A stretch of 64,000 bases of DNA, from the NCBI GenBank assembly GCA_947561395.2, contig OX387183.1, positions 32,352,853-32,416,852 of the forward strand, given 5' to 3'. Source of the DNA: Buxus sempervirens. Taxonomy: Eukaryota > Streptophyta > Magnoliopsida > Buxales > Buxaceae. The notes beneath the pieces are model-generated. The model saw only the letters and a program-made list of their open reading frames with translations. It was not told the DNA's origin and ran no database searches. This document shows positions 24,830 to 36,507 of this stretch, piece by piece; position 1 is the stretch's first letter; each line of letters begins with the position of its first letter. The position numbers and the translations under genes are program-made.

Positions 24830-25057
24830 TTTATTTCCTTGTACCAGACATGGATTACTTTTATTTTTGATGGTTTGATATTATTGATAGTCATGCTTAT
24901 GATATGTTGATTAATTGAAATTTTATTTCCGCACTTTGATAACTGAATGGAATTAATATGATAATATTGTCTGGTATTTAGTTTCTTTGGGCCCATAGTA
25001 GTACTTCGGGTACGGGTTTGGTGCATGATGGCATAGACCCGGATTTGGGGCGCTACA

Positions 25058-26604
25058 AAGTCACCCTAATTTGCAGAGATAAAAAATGGAGATCCATAAA
25101 AACAATTGGATAACATAAAAAAGGAAGAAGGAAAATCTGATCTAGATATTTGCAGAGAAATTCAGATAACAAAGCTCAAAGGGTCTACTTCAACAGGAAA
25201 TTGCAAAAGAATTACAACATTGAACAACAATCTCATCAGAAAGGTCATGGCAAAGTAGCAAACCGCTTAGCAAAGGCAAGAAACTTATCCCTCGAAAGCC
25301 TGCAAATTATAGAGTATTGTCCTTAATATGACCTTGGGTGGCTGTCCAAAGGCAACTGACATGACAAGTCATTAGGAATCTGGCAATTGGGTCAACATTA
25401 GTGTGCTGTAGCAGAGGCCAGGTTATGGTGATCTCCCAAGAAGAGGTAGTGATAACAGTGAGTAGGATGATGGCAGAAGACATTCGATGCCCAAATCACT
25501 GGAAAACATGTGGCTGAGTCTTTCTACACATTAACAACGTAAATTCAATCAACCAAACTTCGATACATGGAGAGGAGACAAAGTCCCATAGAATGAATGG
25601 TGACAGGGGACCAGCTAAATCCAAAAAATTGGGAGAGCAATAGTCTAGATTGAGAGAAACTAACAGCACAAATAGTGCTAGATGCTAAGGTAGGACAAAT
25701 GAACAAATGGCAAGGTATGTGTATCAAGTAGGCTCTGTTATGCAGAGCTTAGATGAAGAAGAAAGGGAGAGAATTGTAAGCAGCTATACAAATTCTGGTG
25801 GAGCTGAGACCCCCGAATTTCTGATCAAAAGGAATGAAGCCATTCCATTCGAATACCGTAGGTACTTAAAGAAGCATTCTGGGAGCAAATTAATGTTGTT
25901 GGACCCCACTTATCAACTCGACAGGTAACTTTGGGAAAGCTAGGTTTGTGGTCAACAAGCTGAAATTCTGAGACAGAAAGCTCAAATCAGGTGCAGCATA
26001 CCCATTATCCGGTTATTATGGCATTAAATTTTAGGAATTTCGGTTCATTGCATGAATCATAGAAGTATAGATCTTATAATCCATGAGAATCCAAGTGAGC
26101 AAGAGTAGATCAGCTTTATGTACATGGAAATCCTAACCCTTAATTTTCATGAGACATATGATGAGCTAGATCAACTTGGTTTGGTTAGCAGATCGACAGC
26201 CCACATGTCATGATTAGAGTTTTCAATAATGTATTAGCTATTGAGAATACTAGGGACAACGAAGTCACCATCTCTGGAATTGATCCTTTAAAAATGTTTA
26301 AGTAGAAATAGCTTATAGACATAAAATATTTAGGACATTCAGTTAGTTGGAATTGTAAGAGACGTCAAGCTAACATTATTTGTGAAAGATTTGATAGGGC
26401 AGCGCCAAATTGTATTTAGATAACAACCCTCTATGAATGGATCAAAACCTGTAGGGTTAGCACCAAAATGGCTACCTGAAGCTGATTTTGTACAAAAAAA
26501 GAGCAAGAGATGGTACACAGGGAACTGTTAGAAAACTATTTATGATGGTTCTAGAGCATTTCAGAATGTTAACAAGATTAAAGAAATAAAAAAATATTAA
26601 ATCC
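25058..26604. other. Intergenic, nothing recognised
   Basis: No coding sequence or repeat boundary that I recognise. A 73-codon open frame at 25707-25928 on the + strand has mixed composition but no motif I know, no splice context and no neighbour of related function. Confidence 0.4.
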
Positions 26605-26620
26605 TGAAACAATGAGTTTT

Positions 26621-28804
26621 ATTTTTTTATGAATAATGAAGAATATATTATAAATAGAGCAAAGAGAGAATACAATCTAAGGTAGTGGACCCATGAGAAA
26701 TGGGAGCATTAAAGATCCTACACTCAAGGTTTACCGTTTCGATGCCGATGGCACACCCATCACCCGAAACGAAATTTCGCCGGCTGAAACGCTGGAAAAA
26801 TAAAGAGACAAAAATTGCGATTTTTTTATTTTGGGGAAATTTCGCTGGCACGCCACCCTGTTTCGCCAATGAAGATTTCAAGAAATTTCCATTTCCCTCC
26901 CTATTTCGCGTCGTTTCGCTCAGCATGCTGGCACGCCGCCAAAAATACAAATCGGCGATTTTACACCTAGGAAACTCATCACTAACTATTAAAAAAAAAA
27001 CCCGAAATGTTAGCCGAAACTGTAAACATTGCCTACACTACTGAAGAGATGAGAAACAACAACTATGTCAATCCCTAACAATCTTTGAAATGCCCAAACC
27101 ACTAAACTTAAACCTAACTGACACCCATGCGGCTATCATCGCCAAAATACCCTCCACTACATGCTCAACACTCCTCTTCCGATCCTATAAAATCTTGCAA
27201 TTCCTCTCTAACCATATGTGCCACACCACAGAGTGGAAAGCTATTGTACATGATTTGCCCTTTCCTTTCAAGGCCTCTAAAATGCCACTGGTCAAGCAAC
27301 TGTATGATAAATCTCAGCATAACCCATGATGTCCCAATGATGCTAAGAAGGCTCGACCATATGGACCATGCAAATCGGCACTCCAAGAAAATGTGGTCAA
27401 TGCTTTCCCCATCCTCCATGCATAAAACACAGACACGAGGGGATAAGGCCATCTTCCTCCACCTCCTCTGAATCCGGTCGGCGTGTTAATCCCGTAAAGA
27501 AATACGGTCCATAGAAACGCCTTAATCCTAGGAGGAACTTTAGGGTTCCATAATTGAGATATAGAGAAGGGAGGAGAAGGATCCAACCCCCCAAGACGAA
27601 GAATGTTAAAGAAAGACTTAGAAGAGAAAGACCCCAACGAGGAAGCCGACCACACAACTTTATCAGGACTAGAGTGATCAATGAAAACATCCTTAAGGGT
27701 ATCAAGAAGAGGGGCAAGTTCTTCAGCCTCAACCGGTCTAAGATCCCTATGGAGATGAAGATTCCAAGAAAACCCAGATGAAGACCAAAAGAGGACATCA
27801 GACACACAGGCTTAAGGGTGACGAACAAGGGAAAAATACGAGGGAAAGCAAGAGACAAGGCCTTGCTTCCCTGCCAGGGGTCGATCCAAATGGATGGAAG
27901 AGCCAGAGCCCACTACCAAGCGAATATGTGGATAAAAAGAAGGTGCCAAAGCAACAATAGCTTTCCAAGGACTACAATTTGATGGGTGAACCCTCATATT
28001 AATGGACCATCCATTATCTCCCAACTCATACTGGTTAACAATTACTTGGTGCCAAAGACTAGCTTGGTCATTGCTGAATCGCCAAAGCCACTTTGCTAGA
28101 AGTGATGAGTTACGCAAAGCTAAATTGCCAATGTCGATATCCCATTTCTCCTTGGCCTTACAAACTTGTTTCCACCCAACAAGATGCAATTTCTTTATCC
28201 CTCGCCCCTCCCACAAAAAGTCCCGCTATGCCTTTTCGATAATATCAACAACTCTCATAGGCATGTGAAAAAAAGACATGAAGAAACTGGAAGGTTGGCA
28301 AGAACCGACTTTATTAAAGTAATCCTTCCCCCAAAAGACAAGTAGTTTCTCTTCCACAAAGACAACCTTTTTTCCACTCTTTCAATCACGGGATCCCAAA
28401 AGGTGACAGACCTAGGCAATGCACCCAAAGGAAGACCTAGGTAGGATAAAGGGTATTTACCAAATTGACACCCTAGTAGGCAACTAAGAGCCTGGACTCC
28501 TCCTCCCTAACATTATGCCCACTAAAGTGCTCTTGCTCCAGTTAACTTTTAGTCTTGATACCATATGGAATGTGTAAAGGATGCTCTTCAACCAGAGGAT
28601 TTGGTCTCTTTCTACTTTCACGAACACCAAAGTGTCATCAGCAAACTAAAGGTGTGATACCCTAATGGACCCTTGCCCCACAACAATCCCCTACATCAAA
28701 CCCATCTCCACCGCACACTCTATGAAATCATGCAATGCCTCAGCCGAACAAAAAGTGGGAAAGAGGGTCTCCCTGACAAAGACCTCTGGAGGAAGAAAAA
28801 AAAG
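26621..28804 (-). mobile_element. L1-type LINE, 5'-truncated, dead
   Basis: Flanked by a perfect 16-bp target duplication TGAAACAATGAGTTTT (26605-26620 and 28805-28820), with a short A-rich tail on the minus strand at 26621. Read on the minus strand from 28804, it begins in the reverse transcriptase. FADDTLVFVK (near 28650) is the catalytic motif, with a stop just before it. The typical L1 tail follows (LALRNSSLLAKWLWRF near 28120; SLGSFSSKSFFNIL; KVPPRIKAFLW) and a zinc-knuckle-like CVLC...DHIFLECRFAW near 27420. Frameshifts separate the parts. The 3' UTR covers about 26625-27070. The 5' truncation is typical of target-primed insertion. Confidence 0.9.
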
Positions 28805-28820
28805 TGAAACAATGAGTTTT

Positions 28821-29274
28821 TAGTAATACTAAAAAAAGTTTATCCTAATGGAATATTTACAAATGAAGTTTGAGTTAGGCACTTAAATTAATGATATATT
28901 TAATTAAAATTATAAGTAGAGGAGCATAACACTAAACAACTTTCAAGGAAATTAATATCGCAAGAGGAATTATTTTCGAAGCAAAAGAATAGAATTAGTT
29001 GGTTAAAATAAGGGGACAAAAAAATGTAAACATCTTTCATTTACACTAGTATATTCCTCAACATGTTATAGACAATGGTAATATTAACCCCTAACAAATT
29101 TATTGAACAACTAAATTATTAGGACCTGTCATTCTATGTAAGATATTAGTAAAAAACTATGACAAAATGATTAGGGAATCAAATTATATATCCTATAGAA
29201 ACTGTCTTCATCCTTTATATATCTATATTAGTTGGTATATTCTTGTTAAGTAATCAATGTATTGATAAGATCGA
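28821..29274. other. Intergenic, AT-rich, nothing recognised
   Basis: No open frame, repeat boundary or motif that I can support. Confidence 0.4.
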
Positions 29275-29650
29275 AGCATCATCATCATTGAAAACCAGTT
29301 CCCACCAAAGTGGGATTGGCAACACAAATCTTGTTCCTCCTTCTCGCTCTATCAAAAATCATATCTTTAGTTAATTTACTTTTTTGTAAGATAAAACTCC
29401 ATCCAAATCTTTTTAGGCCTTCCTCTTGATCTCTTAGATCCTTCAATATGCATCCTCTAACACCTACTTATGGGTGCATCTTTAAGTCTCCACTTTACAT
29501 GTCCAAACTACCTTAACCTACTCTCCTCCATTTTATCCTTTATGCATGCTATGCCTAACCACTTTCAAATGTCTTCATTACTTATTTTTTCTTTTTGAGT
29601 TTCACCATAAGTCCATCCTAGCATCTTCATCTTGGATGTGCGTACGTGAG
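29275..29650 (-). mobile_element. RTE-type LINE fragment, C-terminal end
   Basis: On the minus strand it reads MLRWTYGETQKEKI, then FGHVKWRLKDAPI, then GSKRSRGRPKKIWMEF and ending FDRARRRNKICVANPT, the typical C-terminus of plant RTE LINEs (FGHV, RGRPKKTW, WRxxIHVADPT). The 3' end has an ATG microsatellite tail (near 29280), as RTE elements often do. Several stops are present. The 5' part runs into the assembly gap. Confidence 0.75.
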
Positions 29651-29667
29651 AACGCACATGACGAGGC

Positions 29668-29867
29668 NNNNNNNNNNNNNNNNNNNNNNNNNNNNNNNNN
29701 NNNNNNNNNNNNNNNNNNNNNNNNNNNNNNNNNNNNNNNNNNNNNNNNNNNNNNNNNNNNNNNNNNNNNNNNNNNNNNNNNNNNNNNNNNNNNNNNNNNN
29801 NNNNNNNNNNNNNNNNNNNNNNNNNNNNNNNNNNNNNNNNNNNNNNNNNNNNNNNNNNNNNNNNNNN
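29668..29867. other. Assembly gap (200 N)
   Basis: Exactly 200 N, probably a placeholder size. It falls inside or beside the RTE LINE, so part of the reverse transcriptase may be missing here. Confidence 0.98.
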
Positions 29868-30349
29868 TTACGTGGTTCAATAAATTGCCTACATCCACGG
29901 GCAGAGACAATCAGAAGTATTCATTATGAACAATGTAGTTTACACAAGAATAGGAAACTCTTAAACCCCAAACCCAATATACCCAATGCTCTCACACAAA
30001 CACACTAAGTGTTTCTTCACTCTGAGATGATGTTGGAATGCCTAGATGCTCTCCTATTTAGAGGTGAGATTCATGGGTATTAAATGAGGTTGCTGGTAGC
30101 TGCCATAAATGGCATTAACTATGGATGGTGGTGGCTGGTGGTTGGCAGTTGGTGGTTGTCAATACCAGCCACCATTTTGAACTTTCTTCAAGCCATCATG
30201 TTTGACTTTCTCAAGCCATATTCTTACAGCTTTTCTCCCACTTTTTAAAACAAATATCCATCACTATTAACTTATGCTGTGAAGCTAAACCTTCACTTGG
30301 AATAACCATGCAATTTCTATCAGTGGCTATTTTACTCCTAAGAAGAAAA
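29868..30349. other. Spacer between RTE pieces, nothing recognised
   Basis: No LINE coding sequence seen; short GGTGGTTGGCAGTTGGTGG-like simple repeats near 30125. Confidence 0.35.
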
Positions 30350-30700
30350 AAATCAATTTGCTCTTAAAAGTCACCAAATGCTCAAGTCTCTTTTGGAAAA
30401 AGGTGTTTACTAACACGAGGTCATAAGCCACTGTAAACTCAAGGATTGATCTTCCCATATCATATTGCTTTGACCAAAGCTTCTTCCTCCATAAATTCTA
30501 CTATAACCATCACCCTCATCTCCTACATGACCATTTAAGTACCCTCCCATAAATATCCTTTCACTTTCGGATATACCTTGTATCAACCCATCTATTTTTT
30601 CCGAAAAAGGTCTTTTAATGCTTTCATCTAAACCTCCTCAAGTAAAGACAAAAAATGTATATCCCTTTTAAATGAACTAGTAATGCCCATTGGAACTTAC
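30350..30700 (-). mobile_element. RTE-type LINE fragment, endonuclease region
   Basis: On the minus strand it reads KIDGLIQGISESERIFMGGY, then LNGHVGDEGDGYSRIYGGRS, the conserved part of the RTE apurinic endonuclease (GGDLNGHVG...Y..VHGG.G). In the expected GDLNGHVG the first Asp is replaced (GYLNGHVG) and stops follow, so it is inactive. It is probably the same copy as 29275-29650, with the reverse transcriptase lost or in the gap. Confidence 0.7.
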
Positions 30701-31446
30701 CAATTACACACCCAAACTATGAAATTGCAAGAACCCATCAGTGAATGAGTCATTGAAACAAAGAAAAGCACTACCTTCTTCTCTTAGGTGGAGCAAATGC
30801 TTCAGCTAAACGTTAAGCAAAAGATTTTGTCAACTCAAAACTCCATCTAATATTAGATGACGAACAACTCCCCCTTTAAGTTAATAGATTGAAATTGAAA
30901 CCAATAGCTCGTAGTATATAAATTATAAATTAAAGTACTACCATAACCCATATCAACAGGATCCAAATCCATGTTCTTGATCTCCTTTTTATGCTCCATC
31001 AAGAGCTTTTGTTCAACGTTATTCTATTCAAATCTTAGAACAAACCCAATAAGTCAATGCAGCACATTCTCTCCAATGCCTTGGAAAAAGATGGTCAATA
31101 TATATGATGAGCACCATCTTCCCTTCATCTTATCATCGTACTAGCAATACTACATGCCAGCGTTCACCAACCCCAATCAGTTCCAAAATGAAACCCAAAG
31201 ATTTCTGTTGGGGTGGAAAACCACTCCTAAAATAAGTGGTGCTCGTGAAAAATCTATTAAGGTTTTGCGGAGCTTGATAATATTGGACACTCAACCATAG
31301 TCTCACTGGTCGAACTTAGCGGTGAGCTTGTTGGGGGTTGCAGGGGGGCAATGCCCCTTTGCTTGTAAGGTGGGGGTTCAGGGGCGGAGTCCCCAAGGCG
31401 AAAATTCGCAAGAGGGTATTTTGGGTATTTCGCTTTGTATTAGGGT
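30701..31446. other. Intergenic, no gene recognised
   Basis: The last 130 bp contain a G-rich/C-rich stretch (GGGGGTTGCAGGGGGGCAAT near 31333) of the kind common in plant repeats. LTR-C inserted just after it. Confidence 0.35.
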
Positions 31447-32040
31447 ATATCTGTAGACACCCCAAAATTGCACGATTTTTTATAAATCTTGAATGAGAGA
31501 AATATTTTATTGGAATTTTCAATTATTAGCATTGGGTTTGAGATCCTTAATCCATTTGAATCCAAAACCACAAAGGAAAGGGCCCAAATTCAATCTTCTG
31601 CGCAAAGTCAAACTTTTTCCAGTTGAATTTTGTTGACTTTTGACCCCAAAAAATGAAATATTTTTTAAGGCAAGATTTCAAGATAATTTTTCCCGGTAAT
31701 CAGGTTTTTAGCCATGTTATTGCATAAATGAATTTTTTGAGATTTTAAATCTTGACGAATACCTTGGTTTTAACATGTTGAATCTTTTTACCGGACCTGA
31801 AAACCGGAATTTAGCCTGGAAATGGAAAGTTGATTTTTTATTCACTTGGAATTTGGGTCTGTAACTATTTTTAATGGATTCAAATGGGGGGTGTTTTCTG
31901 ATTTACGTATAATATCTTAAGTTAATGGAAATTAAAAAATACGAGGACATTTACTTAAATGATATTACATGTAAATAAGTATTACTATGCAGGTAAGGGT
32001 CAGTGCCATGTAGAAGCTGTGCAGAGAAGCATTTTTCTTT

Positions 32041-32182
32041 GTATCCGATATTATATGTCGGATACAAGCCTTTTTCTTTATATCCGATGGATAATGTCGG
32101 ATACAAGCCTTTTTCTTTGTATCCGATGTATAATGTCGAATGCAAACATTATTGTTTATATCCAACCTGAGTTGTCGGATAC
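32041..32182 (+). repeat. Palindrome array, type I, in LTR-C
   Basis: Four 25-bp modules starting at 32041, 32080, 32119 and 32158, exactly 39 bp apart, with arms GTATCCGA and TCGGATAC. Spacers share CTTTTTCTTT but loops differ. Confidence 0.9.
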
Positions 32183-32348
32183 AAGGGTTTTGCTCAAAAT
32201 TAGAAAATTCTGAAAGTTTTCACTTTTTACTGTCTTATCCCTGTCTAAGAGGTGAGAATTCTTGAAAATATCCTTAGGGTTAAGTGGGGGGATTCTAGAC
32301 ACATCCTTGTGTCTACCATTAGGGCTCCCCTTTGCCCTAGCCTTTGCC

Positions 32349-32356
32349 TATAAATA
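32349..32356 (+). promoter_or_regulatory. TATA box of LTR-C
   Basis: TATAAATA in GCCTATAAATAGG, about 165 bp downstream of the palindrome array and about 95 bp upstream of the splice donor at 32450/32451. Confidence 0.75.
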
Positions 32357-32920
32357 GGAGGTCTCTCTTTAAGCAAATGGCCAAAAAGTGGAGATTGAAG
32401 AACTCCAAGTGAAGAAGAGAACCCCTGCCTCATTACTTTCAGCACTCCAGGTAAGCCTTGAACCCTTTTTTTTCTAGTTTTAATTTCTAGAATTATTCTG
32501 TCTTCTACCTCTTCTGTAGAATAAGGCCCTTGTGTGTGGTTGTTACCCAAACCTACTTCTAAGTACCTCAAGACTACTTTCTAGCTGTAAAACGTGAAGA
32601 GAGAGCTAGGGGAAAGGGAGACAGGTGGATCCGTAAGGCAAAGCCCCGTATGTGATAATCGTAGAAATGTATAGTTTTAATGTTTTGTTTAGGTTGTGTG
32701 ATGATTTATTGATGAAATATGGAGGAATACTATAGATCTATGCTGTTCATAGCATTAGATCTCATTTTCCTCATATATTTCAATTTTTCACCTTGTTTTC
32801 TCCTTTTTTATGCTTTTTGATGTTTTTAATCGTTTGGGGCTAAGATCTTGGATCCGCCATTGTCCATATGGTAGATATGGGATCAGAAGCCTTCCAGTAA
32901 TATCTAGGGTTTCATGTAAT

Positions 32921-33260
32921 GGTTTTTGAGTCATTTTTGGTTTTTGAGAGAGGACCCTACGGTCTAAGCTCTCCCCTTTCGATGTTTTTTCATCAACGTG
33001 GGTATATATTGTTTAGATTTTTTATTTAATGAGAAATTTGAGTTAGATCTATGCCCTGGATTGTTCAGATTCAGTTCTGCATCATGAGGTGGTTTTTGAG
33101 TCATTTTTGGTTTTTAAGAGAGGACCCTACGGTCTAAGCTCTCCCCTTTTGATGTTTTTTCATCAACGTGGGTATATTTTGTTTAGATTTTTTTATTTAA
33201 TGAGAGATATGGGCTAGATCTATGTCCTAGATTGCTCAGATTCAGTTCTGCCATTTTTTG
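32921..33260 (+). repeat. 170-bp tandem duplication in LTR-C
   Basis: Copies start at 32921 and 33091 (GGTTTTTGAGTCATTTTTGG), each with GAGGACCCTACGGTCTAAGC and CATCAACGTGGGTATAT. LTR-A has one copy at about 10460. Confidence 0.8.
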
Positions 33261-33535
33261 CAAAAATAATATTTTTTTTATTTATGCCCAGATTTCAAGG
33301 ATTTAATTTAAAGCCTGATTTTTTTGAAGTTTTTATTTTATATTGTTTTCTTTTGATTTCAGTCAATCATGAAGCCCCAGAAATGGCTTTTGTTTTCATA
33401 AAGAAAGATCCAAAATTAATTGGATCATTTACATGGAAATAAGCCATACAATTTTTTTCCTTTTTACTTTTGTTTTGATTTTTATTAGCAAGCATTTTTA
33501 TAGCATGAACCACACTTGGCAACCACTTTACGTGG

Positions 33536-33570
33536 ATGAATGGGGGTGCCTAACACCTTCCCCCATTCAT
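33536..33570 (+). other. Conserved LTR hairpin, LTR-C version
   Basis: Perfect 11-bp stem ATGAATGGGGG and CCCCCATTCAT around the loop TGCCTAACACCTT. Confidence 0.65.
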
Positions 33571-33770
33571 AACCTAAACCCCTTACCCATCTCTGGTTTA
33601 TTTTAAAATAGGGTTATTTTTACTCTAATTTTGCTTTTTTATTTGATTTGATCTTTTTGGTGTCCATTCACACCTTAAATTGAATGGTGGCGACTCCTCC
33701 TTTTTTTAACGGATCCCATATGATGATTATGAAAGTCACTAGATTGATTTTTTCCATGTCTCACAATATC

Positions 33771-36502
33771 CCTGTTCTTGTAGTCATTCATTGTATTTTT
33801 CTATTTTGTGACAGTGAAAAACAGCAGCCGTGGACGTAGCCCTATTCTGGGGTGATCCACGTAAAATCTGTGTGTTTCTTTGTTCGTTTTTCTTCATTAT
33901 TGCTCTTAGCGATCTATAGGAATCAGGTCAGATTCCTTTCAAAATCAACCAAATTCGATGGAATCATATTAATTTGTCAGTTTCTAAACAGCACCATTGG
34001 AATTCCTAATCATGCCATCTGTAATCAACTAAGATAGTGAGAGAGATAGAGACAGACGAGGACGAAAGTGAGGAGAGAAGAGAGAGAGAGAGAGAGAAGA
34101 GAGAAAAAGACGAAGCATACCTAGGTCTCACCGTCGCCGTCACGATCCTATAGTCATTGTCACCGTCCCGCAACCATTGTTGTCACCTTCCTATTCTATC
34201 GAGACAGAGAAGAAGCTTCTTTTGTTCTATCGACAAAAGACGCCTTCCTTTTTTAAAAGGAAAGCTGACACCTTAATATATATATATATATAATACAAAA
34301 TTTAGTGTATATACACAAACACACATATGCACTCACACACTCATATATAGATATGTAAATCTTTTTCAATTGGAAATAATTATATATATATATATATATC
34401 CATGTAATATATATTTTTTAAGTGTCAAGAATTAGGTGATTGCATATTGAATCTGAAGAATATATTTAGACCTACCTATTGAATCCAATAAGCAATATGA
34501 GAAACAAGTAGACAAAACACACTTGAGCAAAACAAAACCAGATAAACGACATGAAAAGTCTCCCTCCTATTCAAGATGGATGGTAATGAATCAGGCCCAT
34601 AGATACACTTTATACAGTTTACAGGTACCCGTCCATGCCTCAAGACTTTACTCAGTGATGGATCGATGGTGGTCTTTGTAGGACGCTCTAAAGTAATTGC
34701 CTCTTTAAACACTTCAAAGCAAATAGCAAAAATGTGAATATTTAGGGTTACTTCCATCCTTTAAAAAAATGGAAAAAAAAAATTATTTTTGAAATTAACA
34801 TATTCTGAAACCAGAGTCCTTGATTCATATTTCTTCAATTGACTATGATACAAGGAATTGGGGTGTTAAAAAGAGAAAAATAAGGGTGGACCAGGAAAGA
34901 AAAAATGAGTGGGACATTACAAGGACGGATAGTAACCAGTTAAGTAGCTAGGGGTGCAACTTGGGCTAAGCTCGTGAATAATCGTTTTTAACTGGTGTAA
35001 CGCAGGTCAAAGAGAAGAACATTGCTTCAAGGAGGAGTGATGTGAAGACTCTCATATTTCCTCCAACTAACAGACAGGATTTTGGAGCCTTCAGCCTATG
35101 TTAAAGATATGAGTCAAATAATGTATTTAGGTGATGATCAGGATATAGAAAAATATGTTTTTCCCCCCTCCTATTGGTGACCAATTCGATGTAAAATGAC
35201 TGTTTTTGGTCAAATCCCAAACACTTGTGGAAATGGGTTGTTGTGAATTGATTACTAATAAAAGGCACCTAGAGCTCAAGGGCCACTTGATTGGATTATA
35301 TTGAATCAGTCTTCAATTGAAGCTACATTAATTTTATACTGCAAAATAGGAGTGGATTGAAAAAAAAAATAGCTATGGTAAAAGCATCCAAATGAAGTAA
35401 GATTTATACATTTTTGCATTTAACTAAACTTCGTATATTTAACATTAAATTTCCATGAAGTATCAGAAGGACATGGTTAAGCTATGCAATAGAGCAATGA
35501 ACTCTGTCTACAAAATTTAAATCCAAGTATTGTGATATGACAAGTTGGTGGCAAATGAAAGGGAGGCATACCACTGATTGACCTCCCTTCCATTGACCAG
35601 ATTTTCTCACCACGTGGCATCATATTTGAGCATGGAATTTCACAAGTAACTTCTGAGTTCTAATTGACATCACTTGAAGATTCGTTGTAGACTATTTTTA
35701 AGAAAAATAGCAAAGATCGATGGAAAGATTTGAAAATAGCACGACGAGCATATGATTGATTGACCTCCCTTTCTTTTTCTTGGCATGGTTATAGGGGTTC
35801 ATGGGATGCACACAGCTATAAGATGTGATGCTGATTTTAAATATGGACAGAGTTTGAACCCAAGAACAAAATAAACCATGTGTCACCAACAATACATAAC
35901 CATGTAATGGAATATCAAGTTAAATAGTTTGAAAAGTTCAATTTAAAGTGCTTTACTTGGGTTAAAACTTCTGCTCATTTAACATTCATCCTGGATCAGA
36001 AACTCGATGCAGGAATCAGCCCTATTCGTATGCAACCCACCATGTATGGCCATGCAAAACCTGCTACTTCAACAAAATTAAACAACAAGAAAAAGTGTGA
36101 GCTGCCACTGGTTGACCAACAATTTGTTGAAAGACAAATATAGCAATGAATTGAAGAAATTGGTAGTTGTTGCTTGCCTCTTTCAAGTAGTCTAGTACAA
36201 AGTACTATAGGGCAGCTAATTGTGCATTCAATTTGAATCTATGTATGCATGGGCAATGCTGCCTGGTATATTGAATGCACTGGAGGAGTAGGTAATGAGA
36301 AGTCTGCAATAGGAAATTATTTTATCACAAAATAATAAAATAAAAATAATAGAACAACCAAACTCACATTTTATTGTATATCTCATTCACTTTGTCGAGG
36401 TCATCCAAGTCTACCAACCTAAAGGAACATTCAAGAGAAAATTATTCTTCCCATACAAGTTTATTTAAATAACAAAGGGCACAAGAGGAATAAAATTTCA
36501 TA
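33771..36502. other. Intergenic flank of Element 2
   Basis: No gene recognised. Simple repeats: GA-rich at 34078-34100 and TA runs near 34278-34292 and 34382-34399. A short stretch on the minus strand (36370-36420) could be a host exon and is listed separately. Confidence 0.4.
36370..36420 (-). other. Possible small host exon
   Basis: On the minus strand CTTTAG|G begins and AAAAT|GTGAGT ends a 51-bp stretch with an open frame reading LVDLDDLDKVNEIYNK. Splice-like borders on both sides are suggestive only. If real, Element 2 sits in an intron of this gene, because the next exon upstream would lie beyond 62630. Confidence 0.2.
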
Positions 36503-36507
36503 CCTAA

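Larger units (their letters stand above)
20825..25057 (+). mobile_element. LTR-E, 5'-truncated LTR interrupted by LTR-F
   Basis: Ends CCCGGATTTGGGGCGCTACA at 25057, like LTR-D and LTR-F. Its interior aligns with LTR-F and LTR-D (GCAAATCCAACTTATG, ATAAGATTTGGGTATTTA, TAGTAGGCATAGCTATG). No TGTA start or matching target duplication was found near 20800, so the 5' part is missing. CG-rich motifs such as CGAGCG and AACGCCCGATAGAAC cluster at 20855-21000. A (GA)33 run lies at 24761-24826. Confidence 0.7.
31452..33765 (+). mobile_element. LTR-C, solo LTR (Tat-type Ty3/gypsy)
   Basis: Starts TGTAGACACCCC and ends CCATGTCTCACA, with a perfect 5-bp target duplication ATATC at 31447-31451 and 33766-33770. 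Order of parts: about 200 bp also found in LTR-G (31785-31980), type I palindrome array (32041-32182), TATA box (32349-32356), splice donor CAG|GTAAGCC at 32450/32451, a 170-bp tandem duplication (32921-33260), the conserved hairpin (33536-33570) and the GGTGT...GAATGGTGGCGACTC block (33659-33696). No coding sequence. Confidence 0.92.

Noticed and set aside
25707-25928. 73-codon + strand open frame (MARYVYQVGSVMQSLDEEER...)
   Set aside because: The composition is protein-like, but I recognise no domain, and there is no splice or promoter context to support a gene.
32041-32182. CRISPR-like array
   Set aside because: The 39-bp period and short palindromes look similar at first, but the loops and spacers are AT-rich drifted sequence, not unique spacers, and this is plant DNA inside LTRs.
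33852-34037. 61-codon + strand open frame in the flank of LTR-C
   Set aside because: Short, no motif, AT-rich surroundings; no more than expected by chance.
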